64,000 nt of DNA from an uncultured Faecalibacterium sp. (GTDB lineage Bacteria; Bacillota; Clostridia; Oscillospirales; Ruminococcaceae), in NCBI GenBank assembly GCA_934561485.1, contig CAKTGS010000001.1, positions 16,386-80,385 on the forward strand, written 5' to 3'. Of the stretch, positions 17,745 through 24,381 are shown piece after piece (within the stretch, counting starts at the first letter, position 1; each line of letters opens with the position of its first letter). The position numbers and the translations under genes were made by a program. The notes under the pieces were generated by a model that saw only the letters and a program-made list of their open reading frames with translations, had not been told where the DNA came from and did no database searches.

Positions 17745-17814
17745 ATAATAGCACATATCGTGCACAAATTCAAGCACAAAAAGTGCGCTATCATTTTGTG
17801 CACATTTTGTGCAC
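17745..17814. promoter_or_regulatory. Repressor promoter and operator array
   Basis: The leftward promoter has -35 TTGAAT (17768-17773) and -10 TATTAT (17745-17750), 17 bases apart. Around it lie GTGCAC palindromes at 17760-17765, 17798-17803 and 17809-17814 and a GCAC-AAAAA-GTGC dyad at 17774-17786. These look like the lysogeny operators of the CI-like repressor. The rightward early operon that they should control is missing. Confidence 0.7.
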
Positions 17815-18024
17815 TCTGCGAATAGATTTCTTTCTCCATTTCCGGCCGCTTTTTCCAACACCAACTATGCGGTAACGGCGATTCCGCAGACCGATGATGC
17901 CTACTGCTACGGCGGCAAAATCGCCACCAATACCCGCTGCAGCACGACCAAGTGCAAAGTGGAAGGCAGATACATGAACAACGGCAATCTGATCATGGCC
18001 ATTGCCATCGGGCGCTGGTACTAA
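17815..18024 (+). pseudogene. Tail-fibre C-terminal fragment (truncated gene)
   Basis: The frame reads FPAAFSNTNYAVTAIPQTDD and ends in a LIMAIAIGRWY segment. This is the pattern of the C-terminal domain of phage tail-fibre/gp53-like proteins, in which a beta-structured receptor-binding tip ends in IAIGRW. Only about 65 residues remain. The upstream part is replaced by the repressor operator region, so the 5' end was removed by a large deletion. No proper start codon or ribosome site is present. Confidence 0.7.
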
Positions 18025-18039
18025 AGAAAGGAATCGCTT

Positions 18040-18333
18040 ATGGAAATTACAATCGGAACTGCAATCTCAAAACCCGTGCAGACCCAGGCCCAGTGCAATG
18101 CCTACGCCGCCATGGCCGAAGCGGTCAATGCCCACAACGCCGCCTGCGCCGTGGGTGACACGCTGTGGACCATTGAGGACAAAGAGGACTGCTACACCGT
18201 AACCGAGGACGGCACCGTGCCGGAGCCGGAAACCCCGGCCCCTGCTGCCGAAGATGACCTGGCCGCTTTGATGGTGGACCATGAATACCGCATCACCCTG
18301 CTGGAGCTGGGGGTTACCGACACCGATAACTGA
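18040..18333 (+). CDS. Small phage protein following the tail fibre
   Basis: This 97-residue protein is probably a tail-associated accessory protein. Its C-terminus (LAALMVDHEYRITLLELGV) is a motif I associate with short proteins encoded between the tail fibre and lysis genes of Clostridial siphophages. There is no signal peptide or membrane helix. A ribosome site (AAAGGA) precedes it. It begins the remaining late gene cluster of the prophage. Function is unknown. Confidence 0.7.
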   Translation: MEITIGTAISKPVQTQAQCNAYAAMAEAVNAHNAACAVGDTLWTIEDKEDCYTVTEDGTVPEPETPAPAAEDDLAALMVDHEYRITLLELGVTDTDN

Positions 18334-18348
18334 TAGGAGGACAAAACT

Positions 18349-18516
18349 ATGTTGTATCGCACCTGCAAACGCCTGATCGAGCGCGGCCTGACCAATGGTC
18401 TGGCCGACAAGCTGGACGTGCTCTTCGCCGCCGGACGGCTGACCGAAGAGGAATACAAAGAGCTGACCGAGCTGCTGGCGGAGACGGAGAAGGGGGCGGC
18501 AAAGGATGGCGATTAA
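18349..18516 (+). CDS. XkdX-like small phage protein
   Basis: The 55-residue product (MLYRTCKRLIERGLTNG..., then LTEEEYKELTELL) has the layout of XkdX-type small tail-module proteins: a short amphipathic helix, then a GRLTEEEYKEL segment. A TAGGAGG ribosome site precedes the ATG at 18349. Its end overlaps the endolysin start by 11 bases, indicating coupling. Confidence 0.7.
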   Translation: MLYRTCKRLIERGLTNGLADKLDVLFAAGRLTEEEYKELTELLAETEKGAAKDGD

Positions 18517-18919
18517 GCAGTACAGCCTTGCCAAGGATGGCACCCGCCGCCTGGCCCCCAGCTTTTCTGTGCGGGAGTTCCGCTGCAAGGACGGCTCTGA
18601 CACCATTATGGTGGACGAGGCCCTGACGGTGCTGCTGCAGGCCATCCGGGAGCACTTTGGCAAGGCGGTGGTGATCACCAGCGGCTACCGCACAGCCGCC
18701 CACAACGCCGCCGTGGGCGGCGCCAAGAGCAGCCAGCACCTGCTGGGCCGGGCAGCAGACATCCAGGTGCAGGGCGTCCCTGTGGAGGACGTGGCCGCCT
18801 ACGCCGAGCGCCTGATGCCCACCTGGGGCGGCGTGGGCCGCTACCCGGTCAAGGCAGGCCGCACCAAGGGCTGGGTGCACGTGGACACCCGCGCCAACAA
18901 GAGCCGGTGGACGCTGTGA
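18506..18919 (+). CDS. Peptidase M15-type endolysin
   Basis: The 137-residue enzyme is a zinc D,D- or L,D-peptidase of the M15_3/YcbK-like type. SGYRTAAHNAAVGGAKSS is followed by QHLLGRAADIQV, which supplies His and Asp ligands, and GWVHVDTR near the end supplies the last His. It should cut peptide stems in host peptidoglycan at lysis. There is no signal peptide or cell-wall binding domain, so export would depend on the holins encoded just downstream. It appears intact. Confidence 0.9.
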   Translation: MAIKQYSLAKDGTRRLAPSFSVREFRCKDGSDTIMVDEALTVLLQAIREHFGKAVVITSGYRTAAHNAAVGGAKSSQHLLGRAADIQVQGVPVEDVAAYAERLMPTWGGVGRYPVKAGRTKGWVHVDTRANKSRWTL

Positions 18920-18931
18920 GGGGGTGATGAT

Positions 18932-19234
18932 ATGAGCAAGAAAATCTTTATCAGCCAGCCTATGGGCGGTCTGCCCGATGAGCAGGTGCTCCAGGAACGA
19001 GCTGCCGCGATCAGCAAGGCAAAGGCCCTGCTGGGCAAAGACGTAGATCCGCTGGAAACCTTTTTTGATGATTTCGGTCCGGCAGCAAAGCCGCTGGACT
19101 ATCTGGCCCGCAGCCTTGAATTTTTGGCTAGGGCAGATGTGGCAGTCTTTGCCCCAGGCTGGCGGAACGCCCGTGGCTGTCGAATCGAGCACCTGTGCGC
19201 TCTGGAGTACGGCATCCCCGTGATGGAGGTGTAA
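18932..19234 (+). CDS. DUF4406 protein (deoxyribosyltransferase-like)
   Basis: The 100-residue protein starts with KKIFISQPMGGLP and ends with ADVAVFAPGWRNARGCRIEH, the two signature blocks of DUF4406. The family has a fold like nucleoside 2-deoxyribosyltransferases and is often carried by phages, where it may act on nucleotides; the substrate is unknown. It sits between the endolysin and holin genes and has a GGGGTGATG-type ribosome site. Confidence 0.85.
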   Translation: MSKKIFISQPMGGLPDEQVLQERAAAISKAKALLGKDVDPLETFFDDFGPAAKPLDYLARSLEFLARADVAVFAPGWRNARGCRIEHLCALEYGIPVMEV

Positions 19235-19236
19235 AC

Positions 19237-19662
19237 ATGAAAGACACCTTTTGTGCAGCCGTGGGAGCCATCGGCGCGGCCATTGCCAGCCTGTATGGCG
19301 GCTGGGATGCCGCACTGCAGACGCTGATCATCTTTATGGCCATCGACTACATTACCGGCCTGATCGTGGCAGGCGTGTTCCACACCAGCCCCAAGAGCCG
19401 GACCGGTGCCCTGGAAAGCCGCGCAGGCTGGAAGGGCCTGATCCGCAAGGGCGAGACCCTGCTGATCGTGCTGGTAGCCTGCCGGCTGGATGCCGTGATG
19501 GCAACCAGCTTTGTGCGGGACGCTGTGGTGATCGGCTTCGTCTGCAACGAGACCCTGAGCATCATCGAAAACGCTGGCCTGATGGGCCTGCCGATCCCGG
19601 CGGCGCTCACCAAGGCCGTGGACGTTCTGAAGCAGCGCTCGGAAGAGCAGAAAGGAAACTGA
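19237..19662 (+). CDS. Phage holin, toxin-secretion/lysis holin family (holin_4)
   Basis: The 141-residue membrane protein has three or four predicted helices and the family signatures IIFMAIDYITGLIVA and KSRTGALESRAGWKGLIRKG. Holins of this family permeabilise the membrane to release endolysin. The ATG at 19237 follows a GGAGGTG site two bases after the DUF4406 gene. A second, unrelated holin gene follows immediately. Confidence 0.9.
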   Translation: MKDTFCAAVGAIGAAIASLYGGWDAALQTLIIFMAIDYITGLIVAGVFHTSPKSRTGALESRAGWKGLIRKGETLLIVLVACRLDAVMATSFVRDAVVIGFVCNETLSIIENAGLMGLPIPAALTKAVDVLKQRSEEQKGN

Positions 19663-19663
19663 T

Positions 19664-19936
19664 ATGAAGGCACACATCATGACTAACACCACCCGCACCG
19701 TTTCCGCTGGTACCGTGGCCCGCACCGCCGTGCTGGGCCTTGCCCTGGCAAATCAGATCCTCAGCGCCTGCGGCAAGCCGTTGCTGCCCATCGACAGCGA
19801 GCAGCTGGAACAGCTGGTCACCGCAGGCTGCACCACTGCGGCAGCTATCTGGGCGTGGTGGAAGAATAACAGCTTCACCCAGGCCGCCCTGGCCGCTGAC
19901 GCCGAGTATGAGCGCCAGAAGAAGAGCGTGCACTAA
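19664..19936 (+). CDS. Phi-LC3-type phage holin (holin_1)
   Basis: The 90-residue protein shows TVARTAVLGLALANQILSAC, then LPIDSEQLEQL, then AAAIWAWWKNNSFTQAA, the pattern of the phi-LC3 holin family with two membrane segments. A second holin next to a holin_4 protein is common in Clostridial phages and may time lysis. The gene starts one base after the preceding stop and ends before a strong terminator. Confidence 0.9.
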   Translation: MKAHIMTNTTRTVSAGTVARTAVLGLALANQILSACGKPLLPIDSEQLEQLVTAGCTTAAAIWAWWKNNSFTQAALAADAEYERQKKSVH

Positions 19937-19952
19937 TCCCCATACATGACAA

Positions 19953-19992
19953 GAGCCGCAGCCCCGTGATAAGGGCTGCGGCTCATTTTTTG
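19953..19992 (+). terminator. Terminator of the prophage lysis module
   Basis: A 12-bp GC-rich stem (19953-19964 with 19973-19984) is followed by ATTTTTTG. On the minus strand it may also stop hicAB transcription. Confidence 0.85.
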
Positions 19993-20421
19993 TTATGCCA
20001 GGTGCAGTTCGTCTTTCAATGCCTTTTGAAGCACACGGGAGAAGTTGACCCCCTGCGCCACCGCAGCATCATTCAGCCACGCCGGAATGGACAAAGTCTT
20101 TTTTACGGACTTTTCAAAATGCTTTTTTGCATATTCGGCTACATCCACCGACACCAGATTGACGATGCATTCGCCTACCGGCATATCCGGGTCAAGTTCT
20201 TTCGACACTGCCACAGGGTCAATGGTCCCCAGCTTGGACGGCGCAGGAACCTTCTCGCCATCACGCTGGGCGGTATACAGATAACCCGCAAGGCACTCCA
20301 CAGCCATCTCCATGGCATCCTCGAAGCTGTCACCCTGCGTTGCCAGATAGTTCAGATCCGGGAAGATGACCGAATAGCCATCGTCCTCTTTATAAAAGCA
20401 AGCCGGATACATTGATAACAT
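19993..20421 (-). CDS. hicB: HicB-type antitoxin
   Basis: The 142-residue protein has the partial RNase-H-like HicB fold: YPACFYKEDDGYSVIFPDLN, then GDSFEDAMEMAVECLAGYL. It has a C-terminal ribbon-helix-helix/Arc-like segment (LSIPAWLNDAAVAQG) for DNA binding. It should neutralise HicA and repress the hicAB promoter. A GGAGG site lies eight bases upstream. It follows hicA by 40 bases, the usual HicA-HicB order. Confidence 0.93.
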   Translation of the reverse strand: MLSMYPACFYKEDDGYSVIFPDLNYLATQGDSFEDAMEMAVECLAGYLYTAQRDGEKVPAPSKLGTIDPVAVSKELDPDMPVGECIVNLVSVDVAEYAKKHFEKSVKKTLSIPAWLNDAAVAQGVNFSRVLQKALKDELHLA

Positions 20422-20461
20422 AGTTCAGCCCTCCTATTTGTACGGAGAAAAGGCAAGGGCC

Positions 20462-20653
20462 TTATTTCAGCCCTGCCTGTCTCCGAATGGATAACTCCGT
20501 TCGTCTGTCAAGTTCTTTGCCTTTGTGGAATGGAATCGTGACCTTGCCTTGCTTCGTTGGATGTACATACTGCCGATGTGAGCCATTCTGCTCTTTGAAC
20601 ACCCAGCCATCCGCAAGGATGATCTTTTCCATTTCCCTTGGTTTTAACGGCAT
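20462..20653 (-). CDS. hicA: HicA-type mRNA interferase toxin
   Basis: The 63-residue protein is a double-stranded-RNA-binding-fold toxin that cuts mRNA. It has the conserved catalytic His in NGSHRQYVHP and the VTIPFHKGKEL segment. I use the ATG at 20653, preceded by AAGGAGG nine bases upstream; the longer frame to 20740 lies over the promoter. It appears intact. Its position next to attR suggests a role in stabilising the prophage remnant. Confidence 0.93.
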   Translation of the reverse strand: MPLKPREMEKIILADGWVFKEQNGSHRQYVHPTKQGKVTIPFHKGKELDRRTELSIRRQAGLK

Positions 20654-20677
20654 CGCACTCAACCTCCTTACAAGGAT

Positions 20678-20706
20678 ATTATAACAGAGAATACGTATCA
20701 AGTCAA
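20678..20706 (-). promoter_or_regulatory. hicAB promoter with TACGTAT operators
   Basis: On the minus strand -35 TTGACT (20701-20706) and -10 TATAAT (20678-20683) are 17 bases apart. ATACGTAT occurs on both sides of the -35, a likely HicB operator. Confidence 0.8.
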
Positions 20707-20944
20707 TACGTATTGCAAAATAATGTAGCAACAGCCACAAAAATCAGATGACGCCCAGAGCGGTTGTTGTCTGCGCTGCTATGTGTCGGAAAGTGTTCCA
20801 TTTTTCCGCATTGGTAGTTATAATGGTTTGGTAGTAAAATATGGTAGTAGTTTGGAAGTTCTTCTATTTTATCCGTTTTCTTTCGCACGGGGTCATTCTG
20901 TACAAATGGAAAATCCCCCGCAGTTTTCACGAAACTACGAGGGA
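20707..20944. other. Right-end non-coding region of the prophage remnant
   Basis: No gene is supported here. The segment contains the hairpin at 20910-20948 that would terminate the tRNA-Ser(GCT) transcript on the minus strand (stem AAAATCCC with GGGATTTT). Confidence 0.5.
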
Positions 20945-20948
20945 TTTT
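20910..20948 (-). terminator. Terminator of the serine tRNA operon
   Basis: AAAATCCC (20910-20917) pairs with GGGATTTT (20941-20948), with additional imperfect pairing inside. It lies directly downstream of the tRNA 3' end on the minus strand. Confidence 0.65.
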
Positions 20949-21015
20949 CTTGGCGGAGTAGGAGGGATTTGAACCCTCGCGCCGTTGTTTAGACGACCTA
21001 CGCCCTTAGCAGGGG
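20945..21015 (-). repeat. attR: 71-bp repeat within intact tRNA-Ser
   Basis: This is identical to 13257-13327. Here it is continuous with the tRNA 5' half, so the integrated element restored the 3' end of the gene. Confidence 0.9.
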
Positions 21016-21044
21016 CGCCTCTTCGGCCTCTTGAGTACTACTCC
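20951..21044 (-). tRNA. tRNA-Ser (anticodon GCT)
   Basis: On the minus strand the sequence starts GGAGTAG, pairs with CTACTCC at the 3' end and carries an encoded CCA. The anticodon loop reads CT-GCT-AA, and a long variable arm is present, as in class II serine tRNAs. It is the integration target of the prophage remnant and the second gene of a two-tRNA operon. Confidence 0.95.
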
Positions 21045-21078
21045 AGAGCAAAGTGTGTTACACTTATTCAATAAAAAA

Positions 21079-21166
21079 TGGCGGAGAGAGTGGGATTCGA
21101 ACCCACGGTACGTTGCCGTACGGCAGTTTTCAAGACTGCTTCCTTAAACCACTCGGACATCTCTCC
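21079..21166 (-). tRNA. tRNA-Ser (anticodon TGA)
   Basis: On the minus strand the gene runs from GGAGAGATG to CTCTCCGCCA. It has the anticodon TGA in CTTGAAA, a long variable arm and an encoded CCA end. It is first in the tRNA operon, downstream of a near-consensus promoter. Confidence 0.96.
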
Positions 21167-21205
21167 TTGTGGACATTCGTCTTACGCCGTGTCGAATGCC
21201 TATTT

Positions 21206-21234
21206 ACTTTAACAGATTTTCCGCGCGCTGTCAA
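21206..21234 (-). promoter_or_regulatory. Promoter of the serine tRNA operon
   Basis: On the minus strand TTGACA (21229-21234) and TAAAGT (21206-21211) are 17 bases apart, about 40 bases before the first tRNA. Confidence 0.8.
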
Positions 21235-21315
21235 GCCCTCTTGCAAATTTTTTCTGCCGTTCCAAAAATCCCTCGGTTTTTCACAACCTTTTTGGGTCAG
21301 CCTATGAAAAAGCTC

Positions 21316-21344
21316 TTTACAGAAACATCTTTTTGTTGTATAAT
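21316..21344 (+). promoter_or_regulatory. Promoter of the LexA-like repressor gene
   Basis: TTTACA (21316-21321) and TATAAT (21339-21344) are 17 bases apart, 41 bases before the start codon. Confidence 0.8.
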
Positions 21345-21384
21345 AAACGTACAAAAACATCCCGTGGTGCAAAGGAGAATTACC

Positions 21385-22017
21385 ATGTCGTTTTCAGAGC
21401 TATTGAAGCAGTGCCGCAAAAAACAGGGCGTCAGCCAGGCAGAGCTTGCCGCAAAGCTCGGTGTCACCCAGCAGGCCGTTGGCAAGTGGGAAAGCGGCAA
21501 ATCCTCCCCAGACCCGTCCACAGTGGCCCGCATTGCGGAGCTGCTGAACACCACTGCAGATTACCTGCTGGGGCTGTACCGCCCGGTGAGCAACGTTTCC
21601 GCCCCGGAAGAGCGCTTTTTTGGCAGCTACTCCGAGAGCCTGATCCCGGTGATCGGCACGGTCAAGGCCGGGTACGGTGCCCTGGCCTTTGAGGAGGACT
21701 ACGGCCAGGAATATGCCCGCGTAAAGGACCCCTCCAATTACTTTTACCTGGTGGTGCGCGGCGACAGCATGGAGCCCCGTATCCAGGATGGCGACCTGGC
21801 ACTGGTGCACAAGCAGGACACGCTGGAAAACGGCGACTTGGGCGTGCTGATCTACGGGGACGAGGGCGAAGGCACCCTGAAGCGCTACATTCAGCGCGGC
21901 AACTGCGTGGTGCTGCAGCCCTTCAACCCCGCCTACAACGAGCTGGTGATCAAGGGTGAGGACCTGAACCGCCTGCACATTGCCGGCCGCGTGGTGGAAA
22001 CCAAAGCAAAGTGGTAA
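21385..22017 (+). CDS. LexA/CI-like Xre regulator with S24 peptidase domain
   Basis: The 210-residue protein joins an Xre helix-turn-helix (VSQAELAAKLGVTQQAVGKWE, residues about 16-36) to an S24 self-cleaving domain. The domain has Ala-Gly in VKAGYG as the cleavage site, the catalytic Ser in VRGDSMEP and the Lys in GTLKRYIQ. It lies outside the prophage repeats, so it is probably a host stress regulator rather than a phage repressor, though an older phage origin is possible. An AAAGGAG site precedes the ATG at 21385. A hairpin terminator follows the stop. Confidence 0.9.
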   Translation: MSFSELLKQCRKKQGVSQAELAAKLGVTQQAVGKWESGKSSPDPSTVARIAELLNTTADYLLGLYRPVSNVSAPEERFFGSYSESLIPVIGTVKAGYGALAFEEDYGQEYARVKDPSNYFYLVVRGDSMEPRIQDGDLALVHKQDTLENGDLGVLIYGDEGEGTLKRYIQRGNCVVLQPFNPAYNELVIKGEDLNRLHIAGRVVETKAKW

Positions 22018-22022
22018 AAGCA

Positions 22023-22059
22023 AAAGGGGCTGCTGCGAACCGCAGCAGCCCCCTTTGCT
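22023..22059 (+). terminator. Terminator after the LexA-like gene
   Basis: AAAGGGGCTGCTGCG pairs with CGCAGCAGCCCCCTTT, followed by a GCTTT tract. It overlaps the leader of the radical SAM gene. Confidence 0.75.
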
Positions 22060-22073
22060 TTGGGAGGTATCGC

Positions 22074-23432
22074 ATGGAGCAGACTTTAATGGACAAGCTG
22101 ACCATTCTGGCGGACAGTGCCAAGTATGATGTTGCCTGCACTTCCAGCGGGGCATCCCGCACAGCACGGGCGGGCACGGTGGGCAGCTGCTATGCCCCGG
22201 GCTGCTGCCACGCCTTTACCGCCGATGGCCGCTGCGTCAGCCTGCTCAAGGTGCTCATGACCAACTGCTGCTCCTTCGACTGCAGCTACTGCGTCAACCG
22301 CAGGTCCAACGACATCCCCCGGGCCACCTTTGCGCCCCGGGAGCTGGCCGAGCTGACCATGGAGTTCTACCGCCGCAACTACATCGAGGGCCTGTTTTTG
22401 TCCAGCGCGGTGCTGGGCACCCCGGACTACACCACCGAGCGGATGCTGGCGGTGCTGCGGCTGCTGCGGGGCGAATACCGCTTTGGGGGCTACATCCACG
22501 CCAAGGCCATTCCGGGCACCAGCCCCGAGCTTTTGCAGCAGCTGGGCTACCTGGCCGACCGCCTGAGCGTGAACGTGGAGCTGCCCAGTGAGCGCAGCCT
22601 GAACCTGCTGGCCCCGGACAAGGGCCGTCACTCCATCTTCCGGCCCATGAAGCAGATCGCGGTGTCCGGCGCTGCCAGCCGGGAGGAGCTTACCCTCTAC
22701 CGCCATGCTCCCAGATTTGCCCCCGCCGGGCAGAGCACTCAGATGATCGTGGGGGCTTCGCCGGAGACGGACTACCACATTTTAAAGCTCACCGAGGGCA
22801 TGTACCACAAATACGGCCTGAAGCGGGTGTTCTACTCCGCCTACATTCCGGTAACCGAGGACACCCGCCTGCCGGCCCTGGACACCAAGCCCCCGCTGCT
22901 GCGGGAGCACCGGCTGTACCAGGCCGACTGGCTGCTGCGGTTCTACCAGTTCCAGGCGGATGAGATTCTGGACAAGGACAACCCCAACTTCAACCCCTAT
23001 CTGGACCCCAAGTGCAACTGGGCTGTGCAGCACTACGGGCTGTTCCCCGTGGACGTGAACCGCGCCCCCTTCGAGATGCTGCTGCGGGTACCGGGCATCG
23101 GCCCCAAAAGCGCCCGGCGCATCTGGCACGCCCGCAGGCAGGCCGCGCTGGGGCTGGACGAGCTGAAGCGCATGGGCGTGGTGCTCAAGCGGGCGCAGTA
23201 TTTCATCACCTGCCGGGGCTTTGCGGGGGCGCAGCCCGGACGCGGCACCGCCGGGCGGGAACGCATTACCCGGGCGCTCATCGACCCCACTGTATTCGGC
23301 GGCAATTGTGAGCAGCTCAGCCTGTTCAGCCCGCCCGCCGTAGACCACCTTGTGGGGCAGGGCGTGCCGCCGCGCGCCGCCATGCGCATGGTGCGGGAGG
23401 AGGCAGTGCAATGTCTGGCCAAGGCCCTGTAA
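22074..23432 (+). CDS. Radical SAM protein of the putative DNA modification/repair family
   Basis: The 452-residue protein has the radical SAM cluster motif with Cys66, Cys70 and Cys73 (CSFDCSYC) and several other cysteines near the N-terminus. A helix-hairpin-helix motif (VPGIGPKSARRIW) near residue 345 is typical of DNA binding. This matches the family annotated as putative DNA modification/repair radical SAM protein (TIGR03916), which is nearly always encoded beside a TIGR03915/DUF4130 protein, as here. The reaction is not known. The ATG at 22074 follows a GGGAGG site. The downstream gene starts 22 bases before this one ends. Confidence 0.9.
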   Translation: MEQTLMDKLTILADSAKYDVACTSSGASRTARAGTVGSCYAPGCCHAFTADGRCVSLLKVLMTNCCSFDCSYCVNRRSNDIPRATFAPRELAELTMEFYRRNYIEGLFLSSAVLGTPDYTTERMLAVLRLLRGEYRFGGYIHAKAIPGTSPELLQQLGYLADRLSVNVELPSERSLNLLAPDKGRHSIFRPMKQIAVSGAASREELTLYRHAPRFAPAGQSTQMIVGASPETDYHILKLTEGMYHKYGLKRVFYSAYIPVTEDTRLPALDTKPPLLREHRLYQADWLLRFYQFQADEILDKDNPNFNPYLDPKCNWAVQHYGLFPVDVNRAPFEMLLRVPGIGPKSARRIWHARRQAALGLDELKRMGVVLKRAQYFITCRGFAGAQPGRGTAGRERITRALIDPTVFGGNCEQLSLFSPPAVDHLVGQGVPPRAAMRMVREEAVQCLAKAL

Positions 23433-24208
23433 CCCCCAAGGGGGCACGCATGCTCCACGATGCCGCTGTGGTCTACCTGTACGATGGCAGCTTTGAGGGC
23501 TTTTTGTGCTGCGTATACGAAAGCTTTGCCCAGCACGAGATTCCCTTTGCAGTGTGGACGCCCCAGCGGGAAACCGCCACCCTCTACCCCGTCAAGGAGA
23601 TCACCACCAGCCCTGCTCTTGCCCGGCGGGTGTTCGCCAGCTTTGGCCAAAAGCTGGGGGCCGAGACCGAATACCTTGTCAGCCGGGATTTTCTCTCCGG
23701 GCAGGAGGACAAAGAGCTTTTGCTGCTCCGCTTTCTGCATTTGGCCTTTGCGCTGGGCCCGGGCACGGTCAAACGGGAGGGGCACCCGGTGGTTGCGCCC
23801 CTCTACGCCATGAAAAAAAGTCTGGACTGGGAAGTGGACAAGTTTCAGGGCTTTGTGCGGTTTGAAGAACACGATGGGATGCTGGGCGCGGTCATCCATC
23901 CTAAAAATTATATCCTCCCCCTGCTGCGGCCCCACTTCTGCGGGCGGTTCCCGGAAGAGAATTTTCTCATCTACGATGCCGTGCACCAGGCCGTGCTGCT
24001 GCATGAAAACCACAAGACCCAGCTGCTGGAATTGGCCGCTCCGCTGGAACTGCCCCCGCCGGATGAGCGGGAGCAGCAGTTTCAGGCCCTGTGGACGCAG
24101 TTCTACAAGACGCTGGAGATCCAGGCACGCCACAACGAAAAAGGCCGCATGACCCATTGCCCCAAGCGCTTCTGGGCGGATATGGTGGAGCTGCGGGGGG
24201 AGTTGTAA
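23411..24208 (+). CDS. DUF4130 (TIGR03915) probable DNA metabolism protein
   Basis: The 265-residue protein contains YLYDGSFEGFLCCVYESF near its start, LDWEVDKFQGFVRFEEHDGM in the middle, and PHFCGRFPEENFLIYD with RMTHCPKRFW toward the end, the DUF4130 pattern. It is the standard partner of the upstream radical SAM protein, and in some bacteria this family is fused to a uracil-DNA-glycosylase-like domain, hence the DNA repair prediction. I use the ATG at 23411 because GGAGGAGG lies seven bases upstream; the ATG at 23450 is an alternative. Confidence 0.88.
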   Translation: MSGQGPVTPKGARMLHDAAVVYLYDGSFEGFLCCVYESFAQHEIPFAVWTPQRETATLYPVKEITTSPALARRVFASFGQKLGAETEYLVSRDFLSGQEDKELLLLRFLHLAFALGPGTVKREGHPVVAPLYAMKKSLDWEVDKFQGFVRFEEHDGMLGAVIHPKNYILPLLRPHFCGRFPEENFLIYDAVHQAVLLHENHKTQLLELAAPLELPPPDEREQQFQALWTQFYKTLEIQARHNEKGRMTHCPKRFWADMVELRGEL

Positions 24209-24238
24209 GCACTCCTTCCGTCTGCTCACGCGATGTGA

Positions 24239-24353
24239 ACTCCCCCAGTCATTTCGCTTGCGCTCAATGACAGCCCCCTCTAGGATGGGGCCTTTGGCAA
24301 AACCGGAAACCTTGCCGCACTGCCAAAGGCTTCCCCCGGACGGGGGAAGGCTT
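24239..24353. repeat. MITE-like palindromic intergenic repeat
   Basis: The element begins with AACTCCCCCAGTC, has the internal GCCTTTGGCA/TGCCAAAGGC inverted pair, and ends in a CCCCC/GGGGG hairpin. It belongs to the dispersed family also seen at 27283, 34576, 39829, 44125 and 63611. It can fold into one long stem. No gene lies in it. Confidence 0.75.
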
Positions 24354-24381
24354 TTGTGCTGCCGCAGGGGATGCGTGCTTA

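Larger units (their letters stand above)
13257..21015. mobile_element. Prophage remnant integrated in tRNA-Ser(GCT)
   Basis: About 7.7 kb lies between two identical 71-bp repeats that match the 3' half of tRNA-Ser(GCT). Inside are, from left to right, a Spo0A-C-like gene, a Panacea antitoxin and two-TM partner, a tyrosine integrase, a membrane protein, a CI-like repressor with operators, a tail-fibre 3' fragment, a lysis module and hicAB. Early replication, packaging, head and tail genes are absent: the rightward operator region runs straight into the tail-fibre end. The element is therefore a deletion derivative that may still excise but cannot form particles alone. Confidence 0.9.

Noticed and set aside
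20703-20930. A 75-codon minus-strand frame at the right end of the prophage remnant
   Set aside because: No ribosome site and no recognisable motif; it lies over the hicAB promoter flank and the tRNA terminator hairpin.
21385-22017. Treating the LexA-like gene as part of the prophage
   Set aside because: It lies outside the 71-bp att repeat and beyond two tRNA genes, with its own promoter and terminator.
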